This document shows positions 36,576 to 45,153 of a stretch of DNA of 64,000 nucleotides, piece by piece. The position numbers and the translations under genes were made by a program. Below the pieces are notes generated by a model. The model searched no databases and was not told where the DNA came from. It saw only the letters and a list, made by a program, of their open reading frames with translations. The DNA is from Candidatus Obscuribacterales bacterium (lineage in GTDB: Bacteria; Cyanobacteriota; Vampirovibrionia; Obscuribacterales; Obscuribacteraceae): NCBI GenBank assembly GCA_019747875.1, contig JAIEQI010000057.1:30340-94339 (forward strand), read 5' to 3'. Numbering within the stretch: position 1 is the stretch's first letter; each line of letters opens with the position of its first letter.

Positions 36576-37097
36576 ATGAGAAGAGACGACAGGCGCCCTG
36601 TTCAGCGGCATTCGCATAGCCATGGTGATAAACCGGAAAACACTCTCTTTGCGCGTATTTTCCTCGTGTGCTTTTTCAGCCCCCTTTATATAGTCTTGTG
36701 GAATATTCGAGAGCGCTTGCCGTTTCCGGTCGAAGCACTTTATGTGATGATTGGATGTTATTTGGCTGCCGGTTCTATGATCATTTTCATGCCTAAGCTG
36801 GCGCAAATGTTGAGTCCTTTGATGGGCGTTCTTATCTACTTGATGATTTTTACGCCATTTGTATCGTTCTTTTGGAACCCGCATGTCCCTCAAGTTGTAG
36901 GAATGATTATCGGAGGAATCGCTTCTCTCCCCGTTCTTTTTTTGAGTATCGCGATGGTCCAGCGCACCTATAAAATGCTCTGCGGCGTAGATGTTATTGC
37001 CGAAGACAAAGCAATCGAAGAGAGGGCCTACATGCGGGCTGAGCAATTTAAGAACAAGTACAATATTGAAAGCAGATCCCACGAAGACGAGCATTGA
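36576..37097 (+). CDS. Small polytopic membrane protein
   Basis: The 173-aa protein has an Arg/His-rich N-terminus (RRDDRRPVQRHSHSHGDK) and four hydrophobic segments (IFLVCFFSPLYIVLW, LYVMIGCYLAAGSMIIFM, MGVLIYLMIFTPFVSFFW, VGMIIGGIASLPVLFLSIAM), then a charged tail. GGAGG lies upstream of the ATG at good spacing. It follows the CobT-like gene by 54 bp. A link to metal or cobamide uptake is tempting because of the His-rich N-terminus but unsupported. Confidence 0.65.
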   Translation: MRRDDRRPVQRHSHSHGDKPENTLFARIFLVCFFSPLYIVLWNIRERLPFPVEALYVMIGCYLAAGSMIIFMPKLAQMLSPLMGVLIYLMIFTPFVSFFWNPHVPQVVGMIIGGIASLPVLFLSIAMVQRTYKMLCGVDVIAEDKAIEERAYMRAEQFKNKYNIESRSHEDEH

Positions 37098-37161
37098 CCG
37101 CAAGTCTTAGTTTAAGAATGTCGCAAACGTTTCAGAGCTCCGCCGTTCATAGCACGTTCAA

Positions 37162-38637
37162 TCAGTCAGAAACGCAATTGCGGCCTTTTTCTTTCGCTCG
37201 GAGGAGGGCATCCTTTGCGTCTTTCAAAATGCCTTCTGGCGCGGAGTTCTTGAAATCAAAATTTGCGCAGCCGACGCTAATGGTTACACGCGGTGTCTTG
37301 CCCGTTTGTTCGGTTGTTGGATTCAATTTCTCGGCTTCCGAACGTAGCTTCTCACCGAGGATCTTGACGCCATCAATCTCTGTGTTCGGCAGAACGACCA
37401 CGAATTGGTCGCCACTGTATCTTGCGATCAAGTCGCTGGATCTAATGCATTTGCTGAGGCGTTCTGCCAATGTCTTAAGCAAGAGATTTCCTGTCTCTGG
37501 TCCGTATTGCGCATTGAGACCGACGAAACCATCAACGTCGATAATGCACAACCCGACAGGCAGCTTTTGTCGCATCGAGAACAGAAGTTGCTGTTGAAGG
37601 AAGCCAATGAAAAATTCCATGTTGTACAAGCCTGTTATCTGATCCACCATGGACCAGTATTGGGCCTGGGCTTGCATGTTTTGATAGCGGTCTTCCGAAA
37701 TCAGTAATCTGAGAACAGGCTCCATTTGATCTTTCAAATGTTCAAGTGCAGTTTTCAAAACAGAATCAATGTCTTTGTCGCTTGACCAGCCGACGAGTAT
37801 GGCACCGAGTTTGGTGCCATCTGCTCCAGGTATTTCTAAGACCTTCGCTTTCTTGAGTTGGACTCCACGCTCAGCAAGCGGCTCTCCGAAGAAGGACGCT
37901 TGCACCGGCTGGGTCAGCCCTAAATTTGCTGCAGCATTTCCGACGATCGTTTCCAGCATTTCTTTGTTGATAGATTTGCTTGTGTGAAACACGCTCCAGG
38001 GTCCGGTTGGAGAGTTGACTATGATTGCCGATACGTCAGGCGAGAACAATCTACTAACCATGTCGAAAAAAATGGTGGTGAATTCAGGTCGATCATGTGT
38101 AGTACTTGCCAGGCTGCGCGTAAAATGCCTGACGAGTCGCTCAGCTAAGAGTCCGTTTAAGAGTTCACCATAGCTTTTAATAAGATCTGAGCCTGCAAAC
38201 TGTCCAGAAATCACAGGTTGGTTATCAATCTTGTCGGGGGTGATTGCGGAATTGGTGTTCCCTTCGGCTAGTCGCTTAATCAACTTCACCGAATCTTGCT
38301 CGTTCTGCTCCACTTGTCGGCGCTTCAGCACCGAGTCCGCCATGCTCGCTCGCTTCCAGAAATTGTCACTTGAGTCATTGGCAGAGGAGACCAAAACTAC
38401 AGGCAAGGGATGGGTGATACTTGTGGATTTCAGAAGGCAGGATAGTTGGAAGCCACTGATGTCAGGAAGCTGATCCGCTAATACCAGTATGTGACCACCA
38501 GAGTTGATTAACTCGTCAAGAGCATCAAAGCCGCTGCTACAAACTGCTACTTGCAGCCCGCTCTTGCTAAGACTGTCCTTCAGGACTTCCATAGGATCGT
38601 CCTGATTTTGCGCCAGGACTACCTTTATCTCAGACAT
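37162..38637 (-). CDS. Receiver-like/GGDEF protein with variant SGDQF site
   Basis: The 491-aa protein starts with a response-regulator-like domain (1-120) with Asp55 in VLADQLPDISGF, but the usual acidic pair after strand 1 is replaced by Gln/Asn (AQNQDD). A GAF-like middle domain (about 170-300) precedes a GGDEF domain whose signature reads Ser-Gly-Asp-Gln-Phe (408-412). Five residues upstream is RSSD, a correctly spaced inhibitory I-site. The Glu-to-Gln change may weaken or abolish c-di-GMP synthesis, leaving a possible c-di-GMP or GTP-binding role. Cytoplasmic. It is divergent from the acyl-CoA dehydrogenase gene. Confidence 0.85.
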   Translation of the reverse strand: MSEIKVVLAQNQDDPMEVLKDSLSKSGLQVAVCSSGFDALDELINSGGHILVLADQLPDISGFQLSCLLKSTSITHPLPVVLVSSANDSSDNFWKRASMADSVLKRRQVEQNEQDSVKLIKRLAEGNTNSAITPDKIDNQPVISGQFAGSDLIKSYGELLNGLLAERLVRHFTRSLASTTHDRPEFTTIFFDMVSRLFSPDVSAIIVNSPTGPWSVFHTSKSINKEMLETIVGNAAANLGLTQPVQASFFGEPLAERGVQLKKAKVLEIPGADGTKLGAILVGWSSDKDIDSVLKTALEHLKDQMEPVLRLLISEDRYQNMQAQAQYWSMVDQITGLYNMEFFIGFLQQQLLFSMRQKLPVGLCIIDVDGFVGLNAQYGPETGNLLLKTLAERLSKCIRSSDLIARYSGDQFVVVLPNTEIDGVKILGEKLRSEAEKLNPTTEQTGKTPRVTISVGCANFDFKNSAPEGILKDAKDALLRAKEKGRNCVSD

Positions 38638-38877
38638 TGCCGACAGATGACTCCCCTACTAAGAACGCTAATTTTAGACTATTGGTTAAAGGAATTGCTG
38701 AATTAGCTTTAGAGCTTCATGAAAGCAACATATGCTGGGCCGGAAGCGGTTTTCCCAAGCTTAGATGATAAAATTCAGCTGGGCCGATATCAGGTCCAAA
38801 CTATTCGTCCGGCAGTCAAACTGTCGTGGCACGGATATCAGGTGCTGGACTCCAATTTATCTCCGCGGGGGAGAACA

Positions 38878-40056
38878 ATGACCACAGGTACAAGTCTTAA
38901 AGAGTCTCCAATTGCGTTTGCTCTGACGCAAGAGCAACGTGACATCCAGGAGATGGTGCGCGAACTTGCTCAGAAGGAATTTGCTCCGCGAGCGGCTGAG
39001 GTCGATCGCAATCATCGTTTCCCTCGTGAAAATTTTGATTTGATGGCGGCTTCCGATCTTTGCGGATTGATTTTTCCGGAGGAGTACAGCGGCGTCGGAC
39101 TGGATCACGTCAGTTATTCTATTGCCGTTGAAGAGATGGCGAAGGCTTGTGCTACCACTTCCGTGATTTATTCCGCCCACGTCTCACTGACCGGTTCGCC
39201 TGTGCTGCAGTGGGGAAATGAAGAGCAGAAGAAGCGAATGCTTGCGGCAATGGCTCGTGGTGAAAAGTTGGGTGCTTTTGCGCTATCCGAACCAGGTAAT
39301 GGATCAGACTCCGCAGCTGCGCACTGCCGGGCTGAGCTCAAAGGCGATCATTTCATCGTCAATGGCGTCAAGAACTGGATCACCAATGGCGTAGAAGCTG
39401 ACTATTATTTGGTTATCGCACAAACCGATCCCAACCTCAAACATAGAGGACTAGTTGCGCTCATTATCGAGAAGGGTTCAAAAGGATTCACATTCGGCAA
39501 GCTAGAGGATAAGCTCGGAATACGCGGCTCCTCGACTTGCCAGATCATTTTTGAGGACACGCCTGTTCCAGTAGAAAACATGCTCGGAAAGGTCGGAGAA
39601 GGCTTTAAGGTAGCAATGAGCACTCTTGACGGCGGACGCATCGGTATCGCGTCGCAAGCGGTTGGAATCGCTCAAGGCGCGTGGGACCACGCTTTCAAAT
39701 ATTCGAAGGAACGTATCGCGTTCGGAAAATCGATCAATAAGTTTCAAGCGATTCAGTTTATGCTTGCTGAAATGCAAACCGAAATTGATGCAGCCAGGTT
39801 GCTAACTTACAATGCTTGCGTTGCACAAGATCGCGGCGGACGCTTTACCAAAGAAGCCGCGATGGCAAAACTCTATGCTTCCGAAGTCGCAATGCGCAGC
39901 ACGACAAAATGCGTGCAGATTTTTGGCGGTTATGGGTATGTCACTGATTATCCGGTCGAGCGTTATATGCGTGACGCCAAAATCACTGAGATCTACGAAG
40001 GTACCTCTGAAATTCAACGACTCGTAATAGCAAGTAATTTACTTAAGGGGCAATAA
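38878..40056 (+). CDS. Acyl-CoA dehydrogenase
   Basis: From ATG 38878 the enzyme is 392 aa, the normal family length; the frame continues to 38719, but that part lacks homology-like features and GGAG precedes 38878. It shows LGAFALSEPGNGSDSAAAHC (FAD/substrate loop), NGVKNWITNG, DGGRIGIASQAVGIAQG and the C-terminal IFGGYGYVTDYPVERYMRDA and YEGTSEIQRLVIA, with the catalytic-base Glu expected in YEGTSE. Short-chain-like; FAD-dependent oxidation of acyl-CoA in beta-oxidation or amino-acid breakdown. The J-domain gene starts 3 bp after its stop. Confidence 0.95.
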   Translation: MTTGTSLKESPIAFALTQEQRDIQEMVRELAQKEFAPRAAEVDRNHRFPRENFDLMAASDLCGLIFPEEYSGVGLDHVSYSIAVEEMAKACATTSVIYSAHVSLTGSPVLQWGNEEQKKRMLAAMARGEKLGAFALSEPGNGSDSAAAHCRAELKGDHFIVNGVKNWITNGVEADYYLVIAQTDPNLKHRGLVALIIEKGSKGFTFGKLEDKLGIRGSSTCQIIFEDTPVPVENMLGKVGEGFKVAMSTLDGGRIGIASQAVGIAQGAWDHAFKYSKERIAFGKSINKFQAIQFMLAEMQTEIDAARLLTYNACVAQDRGGRFTKEAAMAKLYASEVAMRSTTKCVQIFGGYGYVTDYPVERYMRDAKITEIYEGTSEIQRLVIASNLLKGQ

Positions 40057-40058
40057 CT

Positions 40059-40799
40059 ATGTCGTGGCAACCACCTCCTCCGCCAAATCGAAATCAGCAA
40101 GGACCAGGACCTGGTCCAGGACCGGGTAATCAGCCAGCTAGACCGCAAGGTCAGCAACAAGGCAAACAAACCTTTTATGAGTTACTACAGGTTGACCCGC
40201 AAGCTCACCCGACGATTATTCGATACGCGTATCGCTTCCTGGCCGGCATTTATCACCCAGATAATTCTGAAACTGGTAATGCCGAAACCTTCAGACTGAT
40301 CAGTGAAGCCTTCAAAACTTTATCTGATAGCGGCAAGCGTATGGCTTATGACGCTCACTTGGGGCCGCTTGCCAAACCGCAAGCAGCGGAAGCCGCAGGT
40401 GCTGCGCAAGGCGCTGGTGCTCCAGGCTCCACCATTCCGAAGATGCCTCACTTCGAGAAGAGCAATCTCTCTTCGAACGAAATTGAATTTCGTCTGGCAA
40501 TTTTGCAAATGCTTCTGCAAGCTCGTAAGAAACGGGTGCAAACTGGCGGATGCTCTGCAAAGACCATCATGGATATTTTGGGAACGGAAATGGCGGAAAC
40601 GGAGTTTGCGCTCTGGTATCTGCGTGAACGCGGATATATCGAACGCTCAGAAGCGGTATTCATGATCACTGTCATGGGCGTCGATTATCTTATCGATCAA
40701 CTCAGCAAAGCTCAAATCATCGACGAAGGGCCAAAGAGCATGCCGAATGTCCCGTCGGGACCCGGCTCAGCCAACGTTCCTGCCCGCATCCAGTATTAG
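40059..40799 (+). CDS. J-domain protein with Pro/Gly/Gln-rich N-terminus
   Basis: The 246-aa protein opens with a low-complexity Pro/Gly/Gln region (1-36), then a J-domain with HPD at 66-68 (RFLAGIYHPDNS), a linker, and a C-terminal domain (about 135-230) with a winged-helix-like pattern (AKTIMDILGTEMAETEFALW). The HPD tripeptide implies stimulation of an Hsp70 ATPase. It begins 3 bp after the acyl-CoA dehydrogenase stop with an AAGGGG ribosome site inside that gene's end, so the two are co-expressed. Confidence 0.8.
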   Translation: MSWQPPPPPNRNQQGPGPGPGPGNQPARPQGQQQGKQTFYELLQVDPQAHPTIIRYAYRFLAGIYHPDNSETGNAETFRLISEAFKTLSDSGKRMAYDAHLGPLAKPQAAEAAGAAQGAGAPGSTIPKMPHFEKSNLSSNEIEFRLAILQMLLQARKKRVQTGGCSAKTIMDILGTEMAETEFALWYLRERGYIERSEAVFMITVMGVDYLIDQLSKAQIIDEGPKSMPNVPSGPGSANVPARIQY

Positions 40800-40983
40800 A
40801 AATTCGGTGATGGTCGAAGCCAGCAAGCTGCCGGCGCTCTCAAAATTCGTCAGCAGATCTGAACGCGCACAAAGCGGGGATCAGGTCGGAGCGCGGACAT
40901 CATGATGCTGCTGGCGATCTCATTCTTGGGGCAGCGAATGTAAACACTGCTTGCACTTTCCTTTTTGATTCGGCTCGGAAACG

Positions 40984-41013
40984 TATGGAGCGCGGGCATC
41001 TTGCCCGCCCATA
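40984..41013. repeat. REP-like palindrome
   Basis: TATGGAGC-GCGGGC-ATCTT-GCCCGC-CCATA: a 6-bp core stem (40992-40997 with 41003-41008) around the conserved ATCTT loop, with outer TATGG/CCATA also pairing. A half copy (GGAGCGCGGACATC) lies just upstream at 40888-40902. The surrounding 376-bp gap (40800-41175) holds only repeats and no gene I can support. Confidence 0.8.
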
Positions 41014-41098
41014 TGCAGATTCTACTATCTACGCTACAGCTTTAGAAGGCTCTACCTCTTGCGAAACTCCGAATACGTAGCTGCAACGCGCTTCGCGC

Positions 41099-41129
41099 TT
41101 ATGGGCGGACGGGACGTCCGCGCTCCATA
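41099..41129. repeat. REP-like palindrome, inverted relative to the copy at 40984
   Basis: TTATGG-GCGGAC-GGGAC-GTCCGC-GCTCCATA, stems 41105-41110 and 41116-41121. It faces the copy at 40984 across 85 bp, so the pair could form a larger structure between two convergent genes. Confidence 0.8.
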
Positions 41130-41175
41130 CTAGCTGCAAAAATCTGTACTATAACGAATCCAGTGCCCTTCCCGA

Positions 41176-41994
41176 TTATGTTAGCAGGCTGAGTTGTTCG
41201 ACTTGGAGTTTGGCGCAGAATGATTTTCTGTGCCAGGATGTGAGTCCGTGTTCGTTGATTGCGTCGCGGTGATCCTTTGATCCGTATCCTTTGTTCGAGT
41301 CCCAACGATACATGGGAAATTCTTCGTGGAGTTTTTTCATCAGTCCGTCGCGATACACCTTTGCTAAAACGGAGGCTGCCGCAATCGATGCCGATAGCGC
41401 GTCGCCTCCAATGACTGCAATCTGGCGGAATCTGACTTCGCTGATCGTTTTGTTGCCATCAACAAGGATTACTGTTCCCGGTGGCGGACCTAATTCTGCT
41501 AGTGCTCGCTTCATTGCCAGTAAGCTTGCGTGAAGAATGTTCAGTTGATCTATCTCTTCAACAGAAGCTTCCGCTATTGCATAGCGGCACTTAGATTTCA
41601 GTACTTCAGAGATCTCCTCGCGTTTTGAGACTGCCATCTTTTTTGAATCGTCTAACGATGTTAGCAACGCTGCGAGATCTGAATCCTCCGCAATATCAGA
41701 TAAATGGACAGCTGCTGCGACGACGGGACCTGCTAGGCATCCGCGTCCCACCTCATCTGTGCCCAGCAAAATCGCACCAGTTTTCTTCACCCACTTACCA
41801 GTCATTTCGCGATCGAATGAAAGCAGTTTCTTCAATCGCTCTTGATCAACTTGAGGATCATTTTTTGAGACTTTTGGCGAAGGTTTTGGATTTAGTTTCG
41901 AAGCGGATTTTGAGCGTGCCTTCGCTCCGGATTTTGTTGTGCTCTCCGGAGCTGATTTCAAATTAACAGGCGCATCATCCGTGGTGGCAGTCAT
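41176..41994 (-). CDS. rnhB: Ribonuclease HII
   Basis: The 272-aa enzyme removes RNA from RNA-DNA hybrids, including single ribonucleotides. After a Ser/Lys/Pro-rich extension of about 50 residues not usual in the family, the catalytic residues are present: Asp80-Glu81 in GTDEVGRGCLAGP, Asp179 in VDGN, and D198/D216 in GGDALSASIAAASVLAKVYRD. Third in the conserved order rplS-ylqF-rnhB on this strand, 152 bp after ylqF. Confidence 0.95.
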   Translation of the reverse strand: MTATTDDAPVNLKSAPESTTKSGAKARSKSASKLNPKPSPKVSKNDPQVDQERLKKLLSFDREMTGKWVKKTGAILLGTDEVGRGCLAGPVVAAAVHLSDIAEDSDLAALLTSLDDSKKMAVSKREEISEVLKSKCRYAIAEASVEEIDQLNILHASLLAMKRALAELGPPPGTVILVDGNKTISEVRFRQIAVIGGDALSASIAAASVLAKVYRDGLMKKLHEEFPMYRWDSNKGYGSKDHRDAINEHGLTSWHRKSFCAKLQVEQLSLLT

Positions 41995-42146
41995 TAATGC
42001 ATATCCCTTGAATATATCGCCCTTGATCGGCGCGTGTCTATTCTAGGGTCTCATGCCCGTGACTTCAAATTATCTACCTCTCGTTTTTCCGCGAGAGAGT
42101 TTGTCTGTGCCGAGGGGGTAGCAAGTTTTAGTTCCACGAGCTACTG

Positions 42147-43088
42147 CTATTCCTCTGAATCGTGCGAGTCGCCAGGCTTCCAGGTGACATCATTGTCGCT
42201 GAAAAGATCCTCGCGCTCTGGTTCTTCTGCCATTTCATCACCGTCCACGATTGATTGCATTTCGCTGACAGCCGATTCCAATATAACCGGACCTAATTTG
42301 CCTGCTCTCAGCTCACTCAAAAACACCGCTGAAGCTCGCTGCAAATCAGGCACGGCACCAGTCTTGATGCAATGCCGCGCAATCGCAATTCTTTCTAAAT
42401 CGACGGTACTATTTTCAACATCACCGCGATACGTGTTCAGATAATCGTTGTATTCGTTTGATAACAAGGTCAGCGCCCAGAGCGCGATGTAATCGTTATC
42501 GTACTGATCAGAGGGCAGTATATTGCAGAGCGCCAGTCTTGTTGCCTGGTCACCTTTAAATGATGCGATTGGCAGTATGCCCGGAGTGTCGAGCAAATCT
42601 ATTTGCGGATGAATTCGAATCCAAGAGTTTCCTCGCGTGACACCAGGCGTATTGGCTACCTGCGCTTTCTTTTTCCCAGCTATCCAGTTGATCAGGCTAG
42701 ACTTGCCGACATTGGGCAACCCCACAACTGCCGCACGCAAAGGGCGATCGAGCAGCCCTTTTTTTCGCCTGCTCTCGATTTTGTCTTTGCAAAGATTCAC
42801 TGCCAGTTGAACCAGTCGATCTTTGCCTTTTGATAGTTTCAAAGATAAAGCGATGCTGGCATTTCCATCTTTTTCAGCAAGCTCTTTCAAGGCAGGCTGC
42901 AGTCGTTTTTTGTCAGCAAGATCTTCCTTGCAGAGAACAATGATTCTCGGCTTGTTTCCAAATAGTTCTTTGATTCTCGGATGACCGCTAGAATACGGCA
43001 AGCGAGCATCGCGTACTTCAAATAGCACGTCGACTGCCTGGAGCTGCTCCTTGAGCTTTTGAAGCGGTGTTGTGGCACGCTTGCTCAA
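42147..43088 (-). CDS. ylqF: Ribosome biogenesis GTPase YlqF/RbgA
   Basis: The 313-aa protein is a circularly permuted GTPase: G4 comes first (CKED, 53-56), then G1 (GLPNVGKSS, 123-131) and G3 (DTPG, 167-170). This order is diagnostic. The usual Asn of NKxD is Cys here, which may alter guanine specificity. YlqF assists late assembly of the 50S subunit. An acidic C-terminal tail follows the RNA-binding domain. It starts 16 bp after rplS. Confidence 0.93.
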   Translation of the reverse strand: MSKRATTPLQKLKEQLQAVDVLFEVRDARLPYSSGHPRIKELFGNKPRIIVLCKEDLADKKRLQPALKELAEKDGNASIALSLKLSKGKDRLVQLAVNLCKDKIESRRKKGLLDRPLRAAVVGLPNVGKSSLINWIAGKKKAQVANTPGVTRGNSWIRIHPQIDLLDTPGILPIASFKGDQATRLALCNILPSDQYDNDYIALWALTLLSNEYNDYLNTYRGDVENSTVDLERIAIARHCIKTGAVPDLQRASAVFLSELRAGKLGPVILESAVSEMQSIVDGDEMAEEPEREDLFSDNDVTWKPGDSHDSEE

Positions 43089-43103
43089 ACGGAAGCCTGA
43101 TCC

Positions 43104-43544
43104 TTATTCTTTGGGAGCTTCCTTGGCTGCTGCTTCTTTTGCTGCGGCTTCTTTGGCGGCAGCTTCTTTAGCAGCGATATCTGCCTTGCTCAATGTTGAA
43201 CCGATCTTTTCTTTGATACGGGTCGCTTTACCAGCACGGGCGCGCAGGTAATAGAGCTTGGAGCGGCGGACATGTCCCTTACGCTGGACGCTGATTTTCT
43301 CAACGCGCGGTGAGTGGACGAGAAATACTCTTTCGATACCGACACCTTGGAATACACGGCGGACCGTGATGGTGTGGTTAATGCCACTGTTGGCCTTCTT
43401 GATGATGACGCCTTCGTAGCCTTGTACTCTCTCTTTGTTGCCTTCTTTGATCTTGAAGAAGACCTTGACGGTGTCGCCCACATCCATTTGTGGGAGGTTC
43501 TTCTTCAGGTGAGGCGCTTCAACTTCTTTCAGAATCTGATTCAT
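43104..43544 (-). CDS. rplS: 50S ribosomal protein L19
   Basis: From ATG 43544 the protein is 146 aa, about 30 longer than usual. The core is typical ([68 protein letters not shown]). The extra length is a C-terminal run of AAAKE repeats expected to form a rigid helix. The frame extends to 43589 without support. L19 sits at the 30S-50S interface. First gene of the rplS-ylqF-rnhB group. Confidence 0.96.
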   Translation of the reverse strand: MNQILKEVEAPHLKKNLPQMDVGDTVKVFFKIKEGNKERVQGYEGVIIKKANSGINHTITVRRVFQGVGIERVFLVHSPRVEKISVQRKGHVRRSKLYYLRARAGKATRIKEKIGSTLSKADIAAKEAAAKEAAAKEAAAKEAPKE

Positions 43545-43710
43545 GGCTGTATATCTATTTATGGAAAACTGGATAGTCGATCTTAGCATGGAGGTAGGAC
43601 CGATCTTTCATAGATGGGACTTGCATTAAGAGACATGTTAAAGAAACTGACCCTATAAATTTTTAAGCTTTATGCCCATTGGTACTGAATTTCAAGGGAC
43701 TCAAACTGCT

Positions 43711-43735
43711 CAGAGTCTCTGAAACTGAGACTCTG
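43711..43735. other. Perfect 9-bp inverted repeat between rplS and nrdR
   Basis: CAGAGTCTC, loop TGAAACT, GAGACTCTG. It lies in the 234-bp gap downstream of nrdR and upstream of rplS, both on the minus strand. It is not followed by a U-run on the minus strand, so it may be a weak transcription barrier or a leader structure of rplS (autoregulated leaders are common for ribosomal proteins). Confidence 0.5.
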
Positions 43736-43778
43736 CTTGCTTTTGGGGGCTATGTTGATGAGCCTGCCGGCTGTCAAA

Positions 43779-44300
43779 CTACTTTTGATGATGAACCGTT
43801 GCCGCATCAATATAAGGATTGGGCGACTGAACTTTCATAACTGCACTTTCACTTGCGGAGATTCTTTGCAGCTCCTGAACAAAATCCTGAATCGATTGAA
43901 ATTGTCTATAAACGGATGCGAATCGAACATAGGCGACGTCATTGAGCGCGGCCAGTCTTGTCAGCACCAAACCACCCAGTTGGCTGGTTGCGATTTCGCG
44001 TTTGCCAAAGAGCTGCAATTCAAGCTCTACTGATTCAATCAATTCGTCTATTTGCTGAGCACTAACTGTTGTCTTCGTGCAAGCCGTTACGATTCCTGCT
44101 CTCAGCTTCTCGCGAGAGTACGGTTCACGCGCGCCTGAACTTTTGACGACAAGCAATTGAATTGATTCAACTCGCTCGTATGTTGTGAATCGTTTCTTGC
44201 AATTCTCACACTCGCGGCGGCGACGGATGGAGCTGTTTTCATCAGCAATTCTTGATTCGAGTACACGGCTGTCTTTTTGATTGCAAAAAGGGCAGTACAC
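43779..44300 (-). CDS. nrdR: Transcriptional repressor NrdR
   Basis: The 173-aa protein has the zinc ribbon C3-x2-C6 and C31-x2-C34 (MYCPFCNQ, CENCKKRFTTYER) and an ATP-cone domain (residues about 48-138, VKSSGAREPYSREKLRAGI). NrdR senses ATP/dATP and represses ribonucleotide reductase genes. Length is slightly above the family's usual 150-160. No nrd genes are in the window. It diverges from the downstream J-domain gene. Confidence 0.95.
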   Translation of the reverse strand: MYCPFCNQKDSRVLESRIADENSSIRRRRECENCKKRFTTYERVESIQLLVVKSSGAREPYSREKLRAGIVTACTKTTVSAQQIDELIESVELELQLFGKREIATSQLGGLVLTRLAALNDVAYVRFASVYRQFQSIQDFVQELQRISASESAVMKVQSPNPYIDAATVHHQK

Positions 44301-44396
44301 TTAACTTATCTCCATCACTCGTTGCGTTCTTCTCGCGACCCGGCACTTCAAGCTCTACAATATTACAAGCAATATGACTTCAGGCAAAGACGCGCG

Positions 44397-45071
44397 GTGA
44401 GCAAAAAGGATAAGACTTATTACCAGATTCTCGGATTGACTCCCGATGCGGCGTCCACTGAGATCAAAAAATCTTATAGAGCGCTGGTGAAGACTCAGCA
44501 TCCGGATCTCGATCATCTCAATAAGTCGGAGCGCGAGCGACTTGATGCTACAGAAGATATGCTTCTTATAAATCTTGCGTATGAAACCTTGATGGACGCA
44601 ACAAAGCGTGCGAACTACGACGTCCTGATTGGCGTCACGATAACCATCAAACAATATAAGTTCAAACCATCAAATGAAGACGAAGCGCGCGAATTTTTTC
44701 TGGGCAAGATTTTCTATCCATCAAGGCAAGCTATCGATCGCGTTATCAAAGCCTATGATAAGCAGATCAAACAACTGTCACAGGATCCATTCGATGACGA
44801 GTTGATCGAACTCTTCTCCGATTATTTGAATGACTTCGAGACTGCACTCAAGAAAGGATCGACAAGTCTATCGTCGCGCGAAGTTCCTCCAACCTTGAAA
44901 GCTGCAGTCCTGATGATGCGACATGCTATTGCGCAAGCTGCTGACGGCCTGGAAGAGATGCGCCGCTTCACTCAAAACTATGATTACGATCATCTTGCTA
45001 CTGCCGAAAGTTTATTGCGTATATCGCATGATTTGCTAAAACAGGCGTATGCGTTAACGAAAGTCCGATAG
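44397..45071 (+). CDS. J-domain protein
   Basis: From GTG 44397 the protein is 224 aa and opens directly with a J-domain (KDKTYYQILGLTPDAASTEI, HPD at 35-37), followed by a helical domain with no Zn-finger or substrate-binding barrel. The frame also runs back to ATG 44277, but that would overlap the nrdR start on the other strand. It probably recruits DnaK for a specific job. It ends 17 bp before the first PhoB-like direct repeat. Confidence 0.8.
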   Translation: MSKKDKTYYQILGLTPDAASTEIKKSYRALVKTQHPDLDHLNKSERERLDATEDMLLINLAYETLMDATKRANYDVLIGVTITIKQYKFKPSNEDEAREFFLGKIFYPSRQAIDRVIKAYDKQIKQLSQDPFDDELIELFSDYLNDFETALKKGSTSLSSREVPPTLKAAVLMMRHAIAQAADGLEEMRRFTQNYDYDHLATAESLLRISHDLLKQAYALTKVR

Positions 45072-45087
45072 ATAGCAATTTTTCGGG

Positions 45088-45122
45088 TGTCACTGGGCTG
45101 TCACAGCAACGGATGTCTAATG
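45088..45122 (+). promoter_or_regulatory. PhoB/OmpR-like direct-repeat box and -10, upstream of YD-protein/protease pair
   Basis: GTGTCAC-TGGG-CTGTCAC (45088-45105) is a pair of heptamers with 11-bp period, the E. coli Pho-box geometry. Eleven bases later is TCTAAT (45117-45122), a -10 with 5 of 6 consensus bases and at the spacing seen in PhoB-activated promoters. The first gene (45154) starts about 30 nt downstream. The same box type precedes both small RNAs at 47.1-47.6 kb. Confidence 0.55.
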
Positions 45123-45153
45123 CTTCCAGGAATTGGTTCTGAGGAAGCGAGCA

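Noticed and set aside
36441..37103. 220-aa minus-strand frame
   Set aside because: Antisense to the small His-rich membrane protein, which has a good ribosome site and four clear TM segments.
43711..43735. Rho-independent terminator for nrdR
   Set aside because: The hairpin is strong, but the minus strand has no U-run after it; kept only as an inverted repeat.
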